Shown piece after piece: positions 38,529 through 49,107 of a stretch of 64,000 nt of DNA (its first letter is position 1; each line of letters starts with the position of its first letter). The notes beneath the pieces were generated by a model. The model saw only the letters and a list, made by a program, of their open reading frames with translations. It was not told where the DNA came from and made no database searches. The DNA is from Phorcus lineatus (taxonomy: Eukaryota; Mollusca; Gastropoda; Trochida; Trochidae). A program made the position numbers and the translations under genes. The stretch lies in the NCBI GenBank assembly GCA_921293015.1, contig OV121088.1, positions 25,519,645 through 25,583,644 on the forward strand. Reading direction: 5' to 3'.

Positions 38529-40290
38529 CAAAGTTCAGTTAAGTTGAATAAAGGGAATGCATGAAACCACGTACTGTTGCTCATAGGGAGCTAAGATATA
38601 TCATGACACATCAGATAATGAAAGGTTAATTAAATCAAGAAATAATGTATTGAAAATGAATATATTTTGTTTATAAGTAAAGGTAAGTAAGTTCTAAAGC
38701 AGAATTACATGACGTAGATAAAGTGTATGTATACCTACAAACATTATACCATGAATGATGTAGCAACTTCTTACCTCTAGTGACAAAGATTATATGATGC
38801 AAATATTGACATCCATTGGTAAAATTAAGTAATCTTACTTGCGACATCAGAATTTTTGATAAAGCATATAAAACGTGAAAGACAATTAATAAATTATCAT
38901 CTGTCAAGGAAAGTATATGCAGCCTCAAGACAGAATCATCCCTACACAGAGAGTTCTTTGTCCTCTGTTCTCTGTTGAAGGATGTAAGCTGGTCAAGTGA
39001 ATTGTATTTGTTTTTAGTAATGTAGGCAAATGTATGAGCTGTTGATTTTCTTGAATGGCAGGTGGAGTTCTTAGCCTTAAAGAGTGCCAATTATTTTGGA
39101 ATGTCATTAATGTTCACATTCAGGTCAGAGAATGGTACAGAAATTGTTTGGAAATATTCGATAGGATTATTACTGGTTTCTCATGGGACAAGACATGACA
39201 ACTGTTTATTTTGGTTAAGACGAACGGCCCATACACAAAATTTACGTTGCATTTATAATGTTGCAGTAAATAATACAGGAATACACATGACAAAATGAGC
39301 AGTTATTGGTGCTTTTTGCCATGAGTAAGTAAATGTTTAACATAAAGAGCTAGATGATTCAGAGTGGATGCATTTTTAGGTATTAGTATCGCGTTTAATG
39401 TTATCAGATAGGGCTTTCATAAAGTTCAGTGATATATTTGTAGTGAAAATCTTCATAGAGTCAAATGTGAAATGAAATCGGTTTCTACTGTAGAAATACA
39501 TAATGGACATATGACATGTGACTGAGTCATCACATGTTATAATCATCTATGAATGTGAATGAATTATAATCAAGCATGTAACAGGTAATTTGTGTTTAAA
39601 TTATATACTTTTTTAGTTACTTAGTAGTTTTGACAAAATTATACTTTCTTGCTAGTTGGTTTCACATGTTATTTTAGACTGTTCTTTCATACAACATTTA
39701 GAAGTTTTTTTGAAGTGAACAACAAATATAGTCTGTTTCAGATTTATTGCATTAGACAATGTTCCAATCATTTACATAAATCTTTTCAATAGCTCAATCA
39801 TTAGTGAACAACCACTATCTTATATACTGGATAAAATGGGTTAGCAATATTTGTAGTTATAGAAAAGTTATTAATTATCATTAATTATGTTTGTTAACGC
39901 TGTCATGAAGTAAAAACATAAAATTCAAATATCCATAATGTTGTTTGATAGATATTAGAAGTTATTTCCATGTGTGAAGTTGGCTATCAAATGTTAGAAT
40001 CATGATCATCATGTAACTAATTAGGATAATATAATTACAAAATAATTGCCTTTCAGGTAATTAGAACTTTCGTTTATGATTTTGTCTATGATGAAAACTT
40101 CATAAGGTCTTGTAGTGGGGAAAGTTTATTTATAACTTCACACCCTTTGAGTTGATCTTCTTGAGGTTTTTTGATGTTGCTAACAGCATCAGATTTGTCC
40201 ATTTGATATACATCAAGCAAATAATTCAATGTACATCAATGAATTAACCTCCCAGCAGGAGACACAGTAAAGATAACCAAGAAAAAAAAC
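38529..40290. other. non-coding; one long unrecognised ORF
   Basis: A minus-strand ORF at 38671-39090 (139 codons) is long for this composition but shows no domain, and other frames over it are also open (38925-39107 minus, 39062-39298 plus). I do not call it a gene. Confidence 0.4.
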
Positions 40291-40312
40291 ATGTCTGTCT
40301 GTCTGTCTGTCT
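40291..40312. repeat. TGTC microsatellite
   Basis: About five tandem TGTC/GTCT units. Confidence 0.9.
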
Positions 40313-40524
40313 ACAAAATCATATCATGTTATCATTACATATTATAATATATTATAATTGTAGACTCTGTATTGAAAATATTAGTTCAAATGAAAAGAGC
40401 ATGAAATGTATGGTTCTTCTTATAGACAAGCTTATAGGCTTTCATGTTATTTTAGGGTCTGGCTGACAGTGTTGTGTGTCAGAAGATTTACAGGTGTGGC
40501 AGGGTGAATAAAAGCATTCCTACT

Positions 40525-40655
40525 GGCTTTGGCCAGAGGGATATCTCTTTGGCTGAATCAGTAGAGTGTAGGACTCTCACCCGGAGGTCCTGGGTTCGAA
40601 TCCCGCGGGAGGTGATCTCACAATCACTTCTGTTACACAGGTTTTGACCAAAAAA
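40525..40655 (+). mobile_element. tRNA-derived SINE (family B)
   Basis: Box A TGGCTGAATCAGTAGAG and box B GGGTTCGAATCCC at near-tRNA spacing, preceded by TACTGGCTTTGGCCAG and followed by GGTGATCTCACAATCACTTC, then TGTTACACAGGTTTTGACCA. The upstream block and tail are shared with the copy at 44648-44783, so it is a repeat family and not a tRNA gene. Confidence 0.65.
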
Positions 40656-42779
40656 TATCATATATACTTGCGCTAGGACATAATTTCGTTAATGTCGTAA
40701 CAGTATGGGACAAATTTGATTTAAATGTTACATACATGGTGTTATTGGGGTTCTCAGTCAGGGTGTCAAATTTGAAAAAAAAACAAAACCAATGTTTGGG
40801 TATATTTTACAGTGGTATTTTATAATATCATCTTAATTTCACCATTTTAAGTAATTAACATATTTTTAAAATCAGGATATTTATTTATATTATATCTATA
40901 TTTATATATTTATATAAATTTTGTTCTTGAAATTAGGAAATCTTTTATAATCTTCAAGAACGAAATTTTCTATCATTTATCGCCTGGCCTGATAGAGTTA
41001 AAACACGACATTATCTTTTTTTTTTCTAACATAACACCATAATTTAACATTGGCTCTTAAAAAGATAAAGGACATTAAGTATCCCAGCCGTCACCAGACA
41101 AAAAGATTTATATCATTTTATTTAAAACAGTTTTTAATTCTCTGAAAGGCTTCTAGAAGGTAGAAACATAATAAAAAAAAATTCTGAAGATGTCAACTAT
41201 AGTTTTCTTGCCCTGAAAGGATAGTTCTGTCAGGGTAGTTTTTGATGAAATGAAATTTAAGGGAACTGTCCAGTTAATACGTACCTGTATGTTATTAGTA
41301 CATGATAACATAGGCCATTTGAAACATGTGACAAAAGGCAACATTTTAATCATATTGTTTCATATAGATTTTACAACTTCATGAATGAGAGAGCACACTC
41401 CATAAAATAAAACAAGAATGAGATGAAAAGTTCTATGGGTCTTAAAACCCTTGCAATGGCATTATGCTATGGAATTGTGGATTATTATATTATCATGAAT
41501 CATTTGTAAATGAGTGGGTATTCATTCAATTCATGTTTTATTTTTTTAATGTAAAATTAGTAACCTTTTTTCATGTTATTTTCCCAAAATAGCAAATGCC
41601 GATAGGTTAGGCTCTGTAAAGCAAGACTGCATTCATAAAAGACATGAGACTCATTGTTATCAACCTGGGCTAATTAGTTGCTGGGCAAGAGCGCTAGTCT
41701 GTAGATGTCAGGCTTTCAGGTAGAAATTGATGAGTCTTTTTTTTATTGTGGACGCAGTCTAGCTTTTAAGCAGTGAGATATAGCAGTAAATGTAAAATGA
41801 ATGCTTTTCTTAAGTTTAACCAGGTTTTCCAAAATTAAACCACCAAATGTCGAAGCATTAAGAGAATGTATGGTAGAAGTAGATGATTGTTTAAAGATTT
41901 AAGTTGATTCTTTAAAGTTGTACAAAGCTTTCCAAAATCACAACAGTAAATATGTAGCAGTATCAGTTAATGCAGTGAATGAAAAAACAATTGATTATCT
42001 CTAGTTTTTCAAGCTTGTTATCCAAACTTGAACCAAAAGTAAATAGGGAGGTTCTTGTACTTTTCAGTTGTCACGGGCGTCAGTCTGTCACAACCTATAC
42101 TCTCGATCGCAACTAGAGCAACTTGACGTTACAACCTCAGTCTCACTATTTCTGGCATTGTCACTTTATTCTGGATAACATTTTCACAAAATCTGCATCT
42201 TACCTGCCACTTATTCTCCAGTGTCCTATAATAAAAGCGTTGCTCCCTTGGTTTAGAATTGTCACAATTTTCCCGTCATGAACAACTCTGTAATACTACC
42301 ACCTCATGATCTTGTTTCAGCCTCGAACTTTTTTGTCCATTTTTCTGTAGAATTCTACTTGATGAATGCTTTGCTTGTATGGTAATCATATATTTCAAAT
42401 GATTATTTTCATTCTTTCCTTTTTGATGGTAATTTGGTTTTGTTGACATCTGAGGTCAATTGGAAATTCAGGTTATAAATGTAGAGATGACGTGTGTGTT
42501 TTGCACACTTTATCCGAAGAACTTTGATTGATTAAGTCAGGGTCAATGATAATTGCTATTGCTGAAATAGTGTTTTGCTTGATAGTCATTTGAATGTTTT
42601 TATTTAAGGTCAAAATTTTGAATGACGAGATGTCATTATCTATGCAAATTATGCAAAATCTTGACCCAAAGATCTTTGATTGATGAATTCAATGTCAATT
42701 GCTCTACTGTAATGAAGGTTTTTGTATCTTCATTAATCGTTTCAGTTGTGTTTACTTTTGAGACCAAAGTGTTTGACAT
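40656..42779. other. non-coding, nothing recognised
   Basis: No conserved exon. A weak tRNA-like stretch at about 41668-41725 (GGGCTAATTAGTTGCTGGGC, then AAGAGCGCTAGTCTG) may be another SINE relic. Confidence 0.35.
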
Positions 42780-43257
42780 TTAAAGAGCCACTCCGTGAGT
42801 TGTTGTAGTCATATATGCCAAACTTAATCAATGGTGTCATTTGATCGCCAAGTATCGACTGTTACCAAAAAGACACATTTTAAAGCTTATTGGGTTTTTT
42901 ACAGTGACAATATGAAGGTAGAACGTCGCAATTATGATCGAAAACCGGACAGTGGCGCGCGTCAAATAGTCAAACGTAATTTTGGAGACTTATCTAAAAC
43001 AGCCAGGAGGGCAGTTAGGAATTGATAGTGTTTGTTAGGTTATATAACTAGTATCCATGTATATTGGACGTGATATCTACACCTCTGTGCATTTATAAGG
43101 CTGTTTTTAGATTTTCATGGAAAACCAGTATTTGTCTTATATATGTCTTTTGGATATGAAAAGTTAAGATGTTTTGATTTTATATCACCACATATGACAT
43201 TTAGGTTCGTATCAAAGGTAAATGATATGTTATGAAAATCAAGGAGTGGCTCTTTAA
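42780..43257 (+). mobile_element. TTAA-flanked MITE, copy 2
   Basis: Bounded by TTAA at 42780-42783 and 43254-43257, with terminal inverted repeats AGAGCCACTCC and GGAGTGGCTCT. It is homologous end to end with the reverse complement of 35934-36403. A 64-codon ORF inside (42831-43025) is not maintained as an obvious protein and is treated as incidental. Confidence 0.85.
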
Positions 43258-44647
43258 GATTAAGATATTGAAATGGCAATTATATATGTGTGCAATTTGC
43301 AAAAACATGACCCAAGATCTTTGATTGATAAATTCAGTGTCAATTGCTCTTGTGTTTTATATAATAATCATTTGATTTTGGTTTAATTGAGATTTAACTT
43401 TTAAATTCAAGTTTGAATGAGGAGATTTCTGTGATTGATGAAAATCAATTTTGTTTTCTTCTGAGGTCAAAATGATTGAAGGTCAAGGTTTGAATGAAGT
43501 GAATCCAGATCATTATGCAAAATCTGGATACACTTTTCTTTGATTGATGAAGTCAATGCCAATTGCTCTACTCTGAAGTAGTGACAAACTGATAGCAGTT
43601 ATCACACCCTAATTGTGTATATTTGCATGTCAAGTTGTAGTGTTACACCCCCAGGAGGTTGGTATGACAGAGTAATAAGACCAATCAACATGTAGGTTTG
43701 AGTGACAGGAAGGTATTTCATCTCGTTTATTACACTCCCCTGCAAGTTGGTGCTCGATCTTTCTGAGATTCTAGTTTCTGAAGATCTGTGTGCAATTAGA
43801 CACAATTAGATTACCTTTAGGAGGTTTTTGGCAACTTTTAGAGCTTTTACAATAATGAAGACAGATGTTTGCAATTAGAATAGCTGATGAGATGAGAAAG
43901 GGATGAGAAAAGTAGTTTAAAACATAACTCTTCTCCTGACTGTTATTGAGTTGCAAAATGAAGACATTTAACATTGTTTCAATCAATATATCAGAGTTTT
44001 ATCTTAATTTAGAAATTTGGAATTTGTTTAATTTCAACAACATTATTTTGATTTCCAATAATTGATTGTGAATTAGCCAAAGATATTTATTCAAACAGAC
44101 ATGTAAACCGAACATGTGTTTTTAAATCAATTTCCTGATTCCTGTGTACACATTTCAAAAACTGTCAGTCAATGTTGATAATGAAATTGAATGAATTTGT
44201 TTAGATGCAATTTAACCTTTTCTGAGAGAATAAACTTTTAACATTTGAATTAAATTAGTTGCTTCATTGTTGTTTTCACATTTCTGTTTTTAACTCTTTA
44301 CACACTGCATGGGTCTAGGAAAATTAATGATAATTTTCTTTGTGGCCAATCATTCACTATTCCCTTTTTCTTTTCCCAAGTTTTGGTTCCTGCAGATTAA
44401 ACTCTAAGATTTTTTACGCCCATCTATTTAGTATAGATAGTGAAAAACAATTCTATGTCTTGTCATTCACAAACTGCAGATAGAGAATATCTAGATTATG
44501 GAAATTCAATAACTTGAGGAAACATCGAAAACCCTATGCTTGGAAGACGGAGAAATAAAAGTTCAATGGGTGCAGAAGGCACATATATACATCCTTGTAA
44601 CAAAACGTGTTACCAACTTTAGATATATAAAAGTGAGATAAACATAT
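43258..44647. other. non-coding; loose repeats
   Basis: The motif (T/A)TTTGATTGATGAA.TCA.TGTCAATTGCTCT recurs around 42527 (partial), 42675, 43317 and 43542, so 42.5-43.6 kb seems to be a decayed direct-repeat tract into which the TTAA MITE inserted. Nothing else was recognised. Confidence 0.5.
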
Positions 44648-44783
44648 ACCTCCTGACTTTGGCTAGTTTGAAATTCTATTAGCTCAACACATAGAGTGTC
44701 TGACGCTGATCAAGAGGTCAATGGTTTGAGTCCTACTGGATGTGATCAGAATTGCTTCTGGTACACTTATGAAAACCATTGAA
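44648..44783 (+). mobile_element. tRNA-derived SINE (family B), decayed
   Basis: Box A-like TTAGCTCAACACATAGAGTG and box B-like GGTTTGAGTCC. Upstream CCTGACTTTGGCTAG and downstream GTGATCAGAATTGCTTCTGG match the family B copy at 40525-40655. Confidence 0.55.
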
Positions 44784-44789
44784 CAAAAA

Positions 44790-44836
44790 CTGAATGATAA
44801 TAATGATGATGATAATAATGATGATGATGATAAAAA
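44790..44836. repeat. GAT/AAT microsatellite
   Basis: Imperfect GAT and AAT triplets directly downstream of the SINE head, possibly its tail expanded. Confidence 0.85.
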
Positions 44837-44999
44837 TATATTCATAATACTTTATTTTCCTCAGTAAAAGTACTTGTTGTAAATCTGGTTTCTGCATAAC
44901 ACCCATGAACCACTCTGCAGCGCCTGTTAAAAGATGGTTCTGTTATTATGATGCTGAGCATCAAGAGGGAAGAAACTACTCCCATCTTTTACCATCATT

Positions 45000-45085
45000 T
45001 GGTATTATATGACCAGGAAACAAACTCAGTACTTCCAGGTGATGAGCAAATACTCTACCAACTAAGCAACATCTCTAGTTATCAT
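45000..45085 (-). mobile_element. tRNA-like SINE head, minus strand
   Basis: On the minus strand GATGTTGCTTAGTTGGTAGA resembles a box A, followed by CTCATCACCTGGAAGTACTG and a decayed box B (GAGTTTGTTTCC). It is too mutated for a tRNA gene. Confidence 0.45.
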
Positions 45086-46320
45086 TTATAATTGCCTATA
45101 TTTGTCTTGAAACAAATCCTTGGGGAAATGGAAACTTTGACATGACATTCACAAGACATCAATGTAAATTTCAAAAGTTTTGTTGTGTTCCATAAATACT
45201 ATGTAGCCATCATAACTTAAATTGAGATTTTGAGAGGATTTTAGATAATCATAGACAACAGTAATGATTAAGAAAAAAGGTTTGATGACATAGCAATTTT
45301 ACATATCTGTCATCTCTGCTTAATTGCCCAAGAATTGACAAAGGAGATCTAATTTGAACTATCCACCTTGTAAAATAGATGTCAGTCATGTAGTAATTAC
45401 CGTACATTGGACACAGTGGGAGGGAGGTCCCTGTTACAATTGACCAGGACCAATGGAACAACAGCATACAAGATCAGCAGGCCTTGTTTGATTACTGTGA
45501 CCTGATTACTATACAGAGAACTGGAACAAATGAGGTGGTAATTGCATCACATTCACTTGTCCGTGGATCCATTCCAACAAATTTGATTATGGCCTAAACA
45601 GATTAAAGGATTAAGTGATTATGCTTACTTAATTCTTTCATTGAGCGATGACAAGTTGCCGTGGCAACCAGATTCTCTTCAGACAATAATTATCAGGACA
45701 GTAATTGTTCTCATAGTACCAAACTTTAATGTGCTTGTTCTTTGTGGTAAATTTACCTTCAGAGAAAACCCAACACTGCATAAGGTCAAGATACTGGTTT
45801 CCAATTACAGACATAGTTGACAGACACCCTAATCAATATTTAAGTGCTTTTTTTATATATATATATCTGAGTTTTCTGAGGTTTTGGTGGAGGATGTAAA
45901 TTCTGTAAATTATGGTTCTGTGGACCTGTTAGCCATCATTTAGGTTTTATTTTATCGATTCAAAGAACTTATCAAACATGGACTTATTCTAACTAGGAGC
46001 TAGGATATGCCAGGTAGCTTTTAGATTTCTGTTTAATGAGTGTCCGTGTTACAAATGGCGTCGGTGATGGGATCATGATCTAATTTTAGAAAGTGGTTCA
46101 GATCTGCTTGAATGTTCCAAGAACTTTGGTATACAGATTCATTTAATTTTTTGAATTTTTCAAATTGATATTTATTTCATTTTCCTATTTATGTAGCTAT
46201 GAACTTCAATATTCCGATCTTTGTCTCCTCTCTATGCCAAAAGCAAAACTTCAATGGTTTGGCAAGTGATCATTGTCTTTCAATGCTGCAACATTGTGAG
46301 ATGAAATGCCTTTTAATATG
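45086..46320. other. non-coding, nothing recognised
   Basis: No exon or RNA gene seen. A short TATATATATATATC run lies near 45855. Confidence 0.4.
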
Positions 46321-46511
46321 AAAAACATTGAGAATATCAACAGCTTTAAAAAGACTCTAAAGACATACCTGTTCAACAAATTCTACAAGGAAACTAGACA
46401 TTGTTGAGATGTACAATCAAATATTGTAAATTTCTTACATATTGTTAGGGCCATGAGCATTCACCAAGTGAATGTAGTTTAGCGCATTATAAATGCACTT
46501 ATTATTATTAA
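46321..46511 (+). mobile_element. 3' end of a non-LTR retrotransposon (LINE), truncated
   Basis: A frame ending at the stop 46405-46407 reads ENINSFKKTLKTYLFNKFY, which fits the usual C-terminal tail of reverse-transcriptase polyproteins of CR1/L2-like elements in invertebrates (F...LKT.LF). It is followed by a short 3' UTR containing TTTAGCGCATTATAAATGCA and a TTATTATTATTAA tail. Everything upstream is missing or decayed, the normal outcome of 5' truncation. Confidence 0.6.
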
Positions 46512-47848
46512 TATTTTGAAAATTGGTGTCAATGTTAATGTCTTGAATACATCTTTGAAACAAATTTTCTTCATCTTTACTTGTATATAACCAATACAAC
46601 TAGACTGTCGGTGTTTGGGGTCATTGGATTTAGTTTGATTTCTTTTAATCAAAATGTTCTCATTTCTCACGGTATTTTTAATATACTTGTGACCTGATCC
46701 AAAAGCTTGAGTTTGCATGTTTATTTGATTTGGTTTGATTTATTTGAATAATTCATTTTTGAATTTCCTGAATAAGTTGAATATGATTGTGAACATCAAT
46801 ATTTTTTGTCAATATTGTTTGCTTGTAAGAGAACTACAGCTTACATGCATGTTGATTTGATTTGGTTTCACTTTCGCAATGATTTGTTTTTTAAATGTGA
46901 ATTTCCCTGGTAATTTTCATGTTTCAAATACACTTTTGTACTAACTTTTTTTCAACATCACTTCACATCTCAGTTGAATTCGTCTCTTCTTGCCTAGTTT
47001 GATTTCTCTAATTGAGAATTTGATTTTTGCTTTCTGAACCAAAGGTTTTGTGGATTAGAGAAATTTTATTTTCATTCCTTAAATGCATATAAACATTGCT
47101 GATCGTGGCTGTTTTTAATTTTTCTTGTTTTAGGTAGCCATTCTGAATTTTCTTACAAACTTTGTAAAACAGAAACTTTTTTGATTATCATCTTAGATCT
47201 TTAAGTTTTGTTTTTCATCAATGTTCATTAATGTTTCTATATCTATTCATTGAGATATTATTGTAGGTGAAATTATTCAATGGTGATCTTGAATTTAAAA
47301 AATGGAAATGTAGTATCATATATGAAATAACACAAAGGATGTTTTGAATTTTGATATTTTTGAAAGGTTTTTGATTGACCCAGCTAAAACTGTTAATGTT
47401 TTTTCTATGAAATATTTCTAAAAAAGTTTTAAATTTGATTTATTTTCTGAATTGTCATGATCAGCACCTATTTTTAATGGTATAAGAACAGCTAGATATA
47501 AGTTGTAAACTAGAGTATCAATTTACACAAAAACAACAACAAGACTATAAATACCATTTACATAAATGGTTATCCTTGAAACCTAAAAAGACAGTGGATC
47601 AATAGACTAAAAATTATCCTAATACGAGATGTCTGACATCTTGAATGAGACAATGGCATGTTTCTCAAATAGAATTTTTCTTTGGACAATTGAATGGATT
47701 CTTTTTTGAACGGGTTTCCACAAACAGCTTGGACTGTACATGAAAACTCTATATTGATGATCATTTCGTTTTAAGATGCTTTAATTCACATGAATCATCA
47801 ATATTTAATTGTTTTTGCAAAAGATGACCAAAGATACTCTTTTCCTTT
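46512..47848. other. non-coding, nothing recognised
   Basis: Very AT-rich. TTTGATTTGGTTTGATTT-like stretches recur loosely (46722, 46855) without a clear unit. Confidence 0.4.
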
Positions 47849-48190
47849 TTATTACCCATAAGTTTGATCATAAGTGGTGATATATTTTCAATATGAACAA
47901 ATGTGCACGTATCGCTTTTGCCTAGCAACGATTGTTTCATCACAACTTACCGTATTTGGTCATCTGTGACGTCAAAATACCATTGTTCATGATGTCACTG
48001 TAGCAGGCCGTCACAAGGGAAGCAGGCCGTTTTCTTAATATTTCATGAGTTTAACATGCAATAGAATAGGCAATAAAAGAATTAATACACTCGAAAGGAT
48101 GTTATATGACTTTAAGAAAACTTGTGCGGAATTGAGTATGACCCTCACTCTAATGCTTGCAATACAAAAATACACTTATTTCATAGGGTT
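47849..48190. mobile_element. decayed relative of the element at 25258-25427
   Basis: Shared order of blocks with 25197-25430: TTATTACCCATA, TCATAAG..GTGA.AT, a GCAATAAA/GTAATAAA block, a CTCGAAAGGATGTTATATGA/CTCGGAAGTGTGTCATATGA block, AACTTGTGCG and AATACAAAAAT. Its interior is longer and it has lost the clean palindrome. Confidence 0.5.
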
Positions 48191-48719
48191 AAGATGTTGG
48201 TCCACCGCCACAAAATATCCCCTTTTCTTCAGGGCGGATATTAATGCATGGTTTATGCAATAACAGTAGTAAAACAAAAATACCTTGACATTACTCTCGC
48301 TTGAAAACAGAAACTATGTTCTTCTTTGGCAGATACAAGGGTGTTTCCATGTTACTGGTCAATAAGGGGGGGTCTACTAAATAAAAACCAAATTAAAAAA
48401 AAAATTGATCAAAACATAATTGTAGAACAGTCATTGCTTTCGTTATGTATTAATGATATAGTAAAACATAACTTTTCTTTCTTTTTGACATAAGTATGTA
48501 TGCTACATATCGTTTTATTTAAAAAACCAGGTTGATTTCCTAACAGAAAGTGGGACAAGACAAAATGCCCTTGGCATATCACGGTTTTTAACAAATTCTA
48601 GATGAAATTTCTTGATCATAAACTGCATATGGGAAGAAAAGGAACAGTTTTAGATTATGTGACGGCGAAATGTTTCAAAAAAAAATTTTTTGATGTAAAT
48701 TCAAGGCATTTAAATTGTC
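48191..48719. other. non-coding flank left of the transposon
   Basis: No gene is recognised. This is the host flank immediately outside the first GTAAC/GTTAC motif. Confidence 0.45.
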
Positions 48720-48744
48720 TGTAACGCACGTTACACTGGTGTCC
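48720..48744 (+). repeat. left terminal inverted repeat of the transposon
   Basis: T-GTAACGCACGTTAC-ACT-GGTGTCC. Its reverse complement aligns with the right end with one extra base and two mismatches in the N4 spacer. Confidence 0.7.
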
Positions 48745-48919
48745 TAGGACATATCAAAATGTATAATTGTGTAATAAATCGTTTTGAAGATATAAACGTG
48801 TTTCGTTTGTGTTTTTACATTGTTTAAGTATTGAACTTTATATAATAACGATCGTATATAAATCTGTCATATTATAAAAGTTTGGTGGTACTCTGAACCA
48901 CGTATGAATGTTTCGTGTC

Positions 48920-49058
48920 TACGTTGTAACGATCGTTCAAAGGCTTGGCAACCGCCGTCGAACTCTAGTACATTTGCTGTGATTGGTCTAAAAGCAAGCG
49001 CATGCGTGGTTCTTGGCGCAGACGACATTCAAAGGGTTGCAGACGACACGAGCAGACG
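48920..49058 (+). promoter_or_regulatory. probable promoter of the DDE/OTU gene
   Basis: No TATA box. An inverted CCAAT box (ATTGG, 48982-48986) and a GCGCATGCGT palindrome (48998-49007), matching the NRF-1 consensus, stand 50-80 bp before the ATG at 49059. The local G+C content rises sharply here. This is a typical TATA-less animal promoter layout, and it is bracketed by element-specific ACGATCGT motifs. Confidence 0.5.
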
Positions 49059-49107
49059 ATGGAGAAGGAGGATTCATCGGCGTCCTCAAATGTGACGAGC
49101 GTTACAG
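49059..49107 (+). CDS. DDE/OTU transposon gene, exon 1
   Basis: Starts ATGG with A at -3 (good initiation context) and encodes MEKEDSSASSNVTSVT plus the first base of a Gly codon. The donor is GTAACG. The phase (1) fits the acceptor at 51127-51128 exactly, giving ...VTSVT-G-QRRRSHRSS with no stop, and the long exon 2 frame has no ATG of its own near its start. The exon end and donor coincide with two copies of the element motif (GTGACGAGCGTTAC, then GTAACGATCGTTC). The model is by eye; RNA support would be needed to confirm the 2,021-nt intron. Confidence 0.65.

Noticed and set aside
38671..39090. 139-codon minus-strand ORF
   Set aside because: No recognisable domain, no splice or promoter context, and other frames are open across the same DNA.
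40550..40603. tRNA gene at the box A/box B pair
   Set aside because: Neighbouring sequence is shared with another copy at 44.7 kb and the cloverleaf pairing is imperfect, so it is a SINE head.
42831..43025. ORF inside the TTAA MITE as a small transposase or accessory protein
   Set aside because: The inverted sister copy does not preserve it as an open frame of the same length, and 64 codons is far below any transposase.
48904..49095. 63-codon ORF over the transposon promoter
   Set aside because: It is in a different frame from exon 1, stops before the donor, and overlaps the promoter-like motifs; the MEKED frame joins exon 2 in phase and this one does not.
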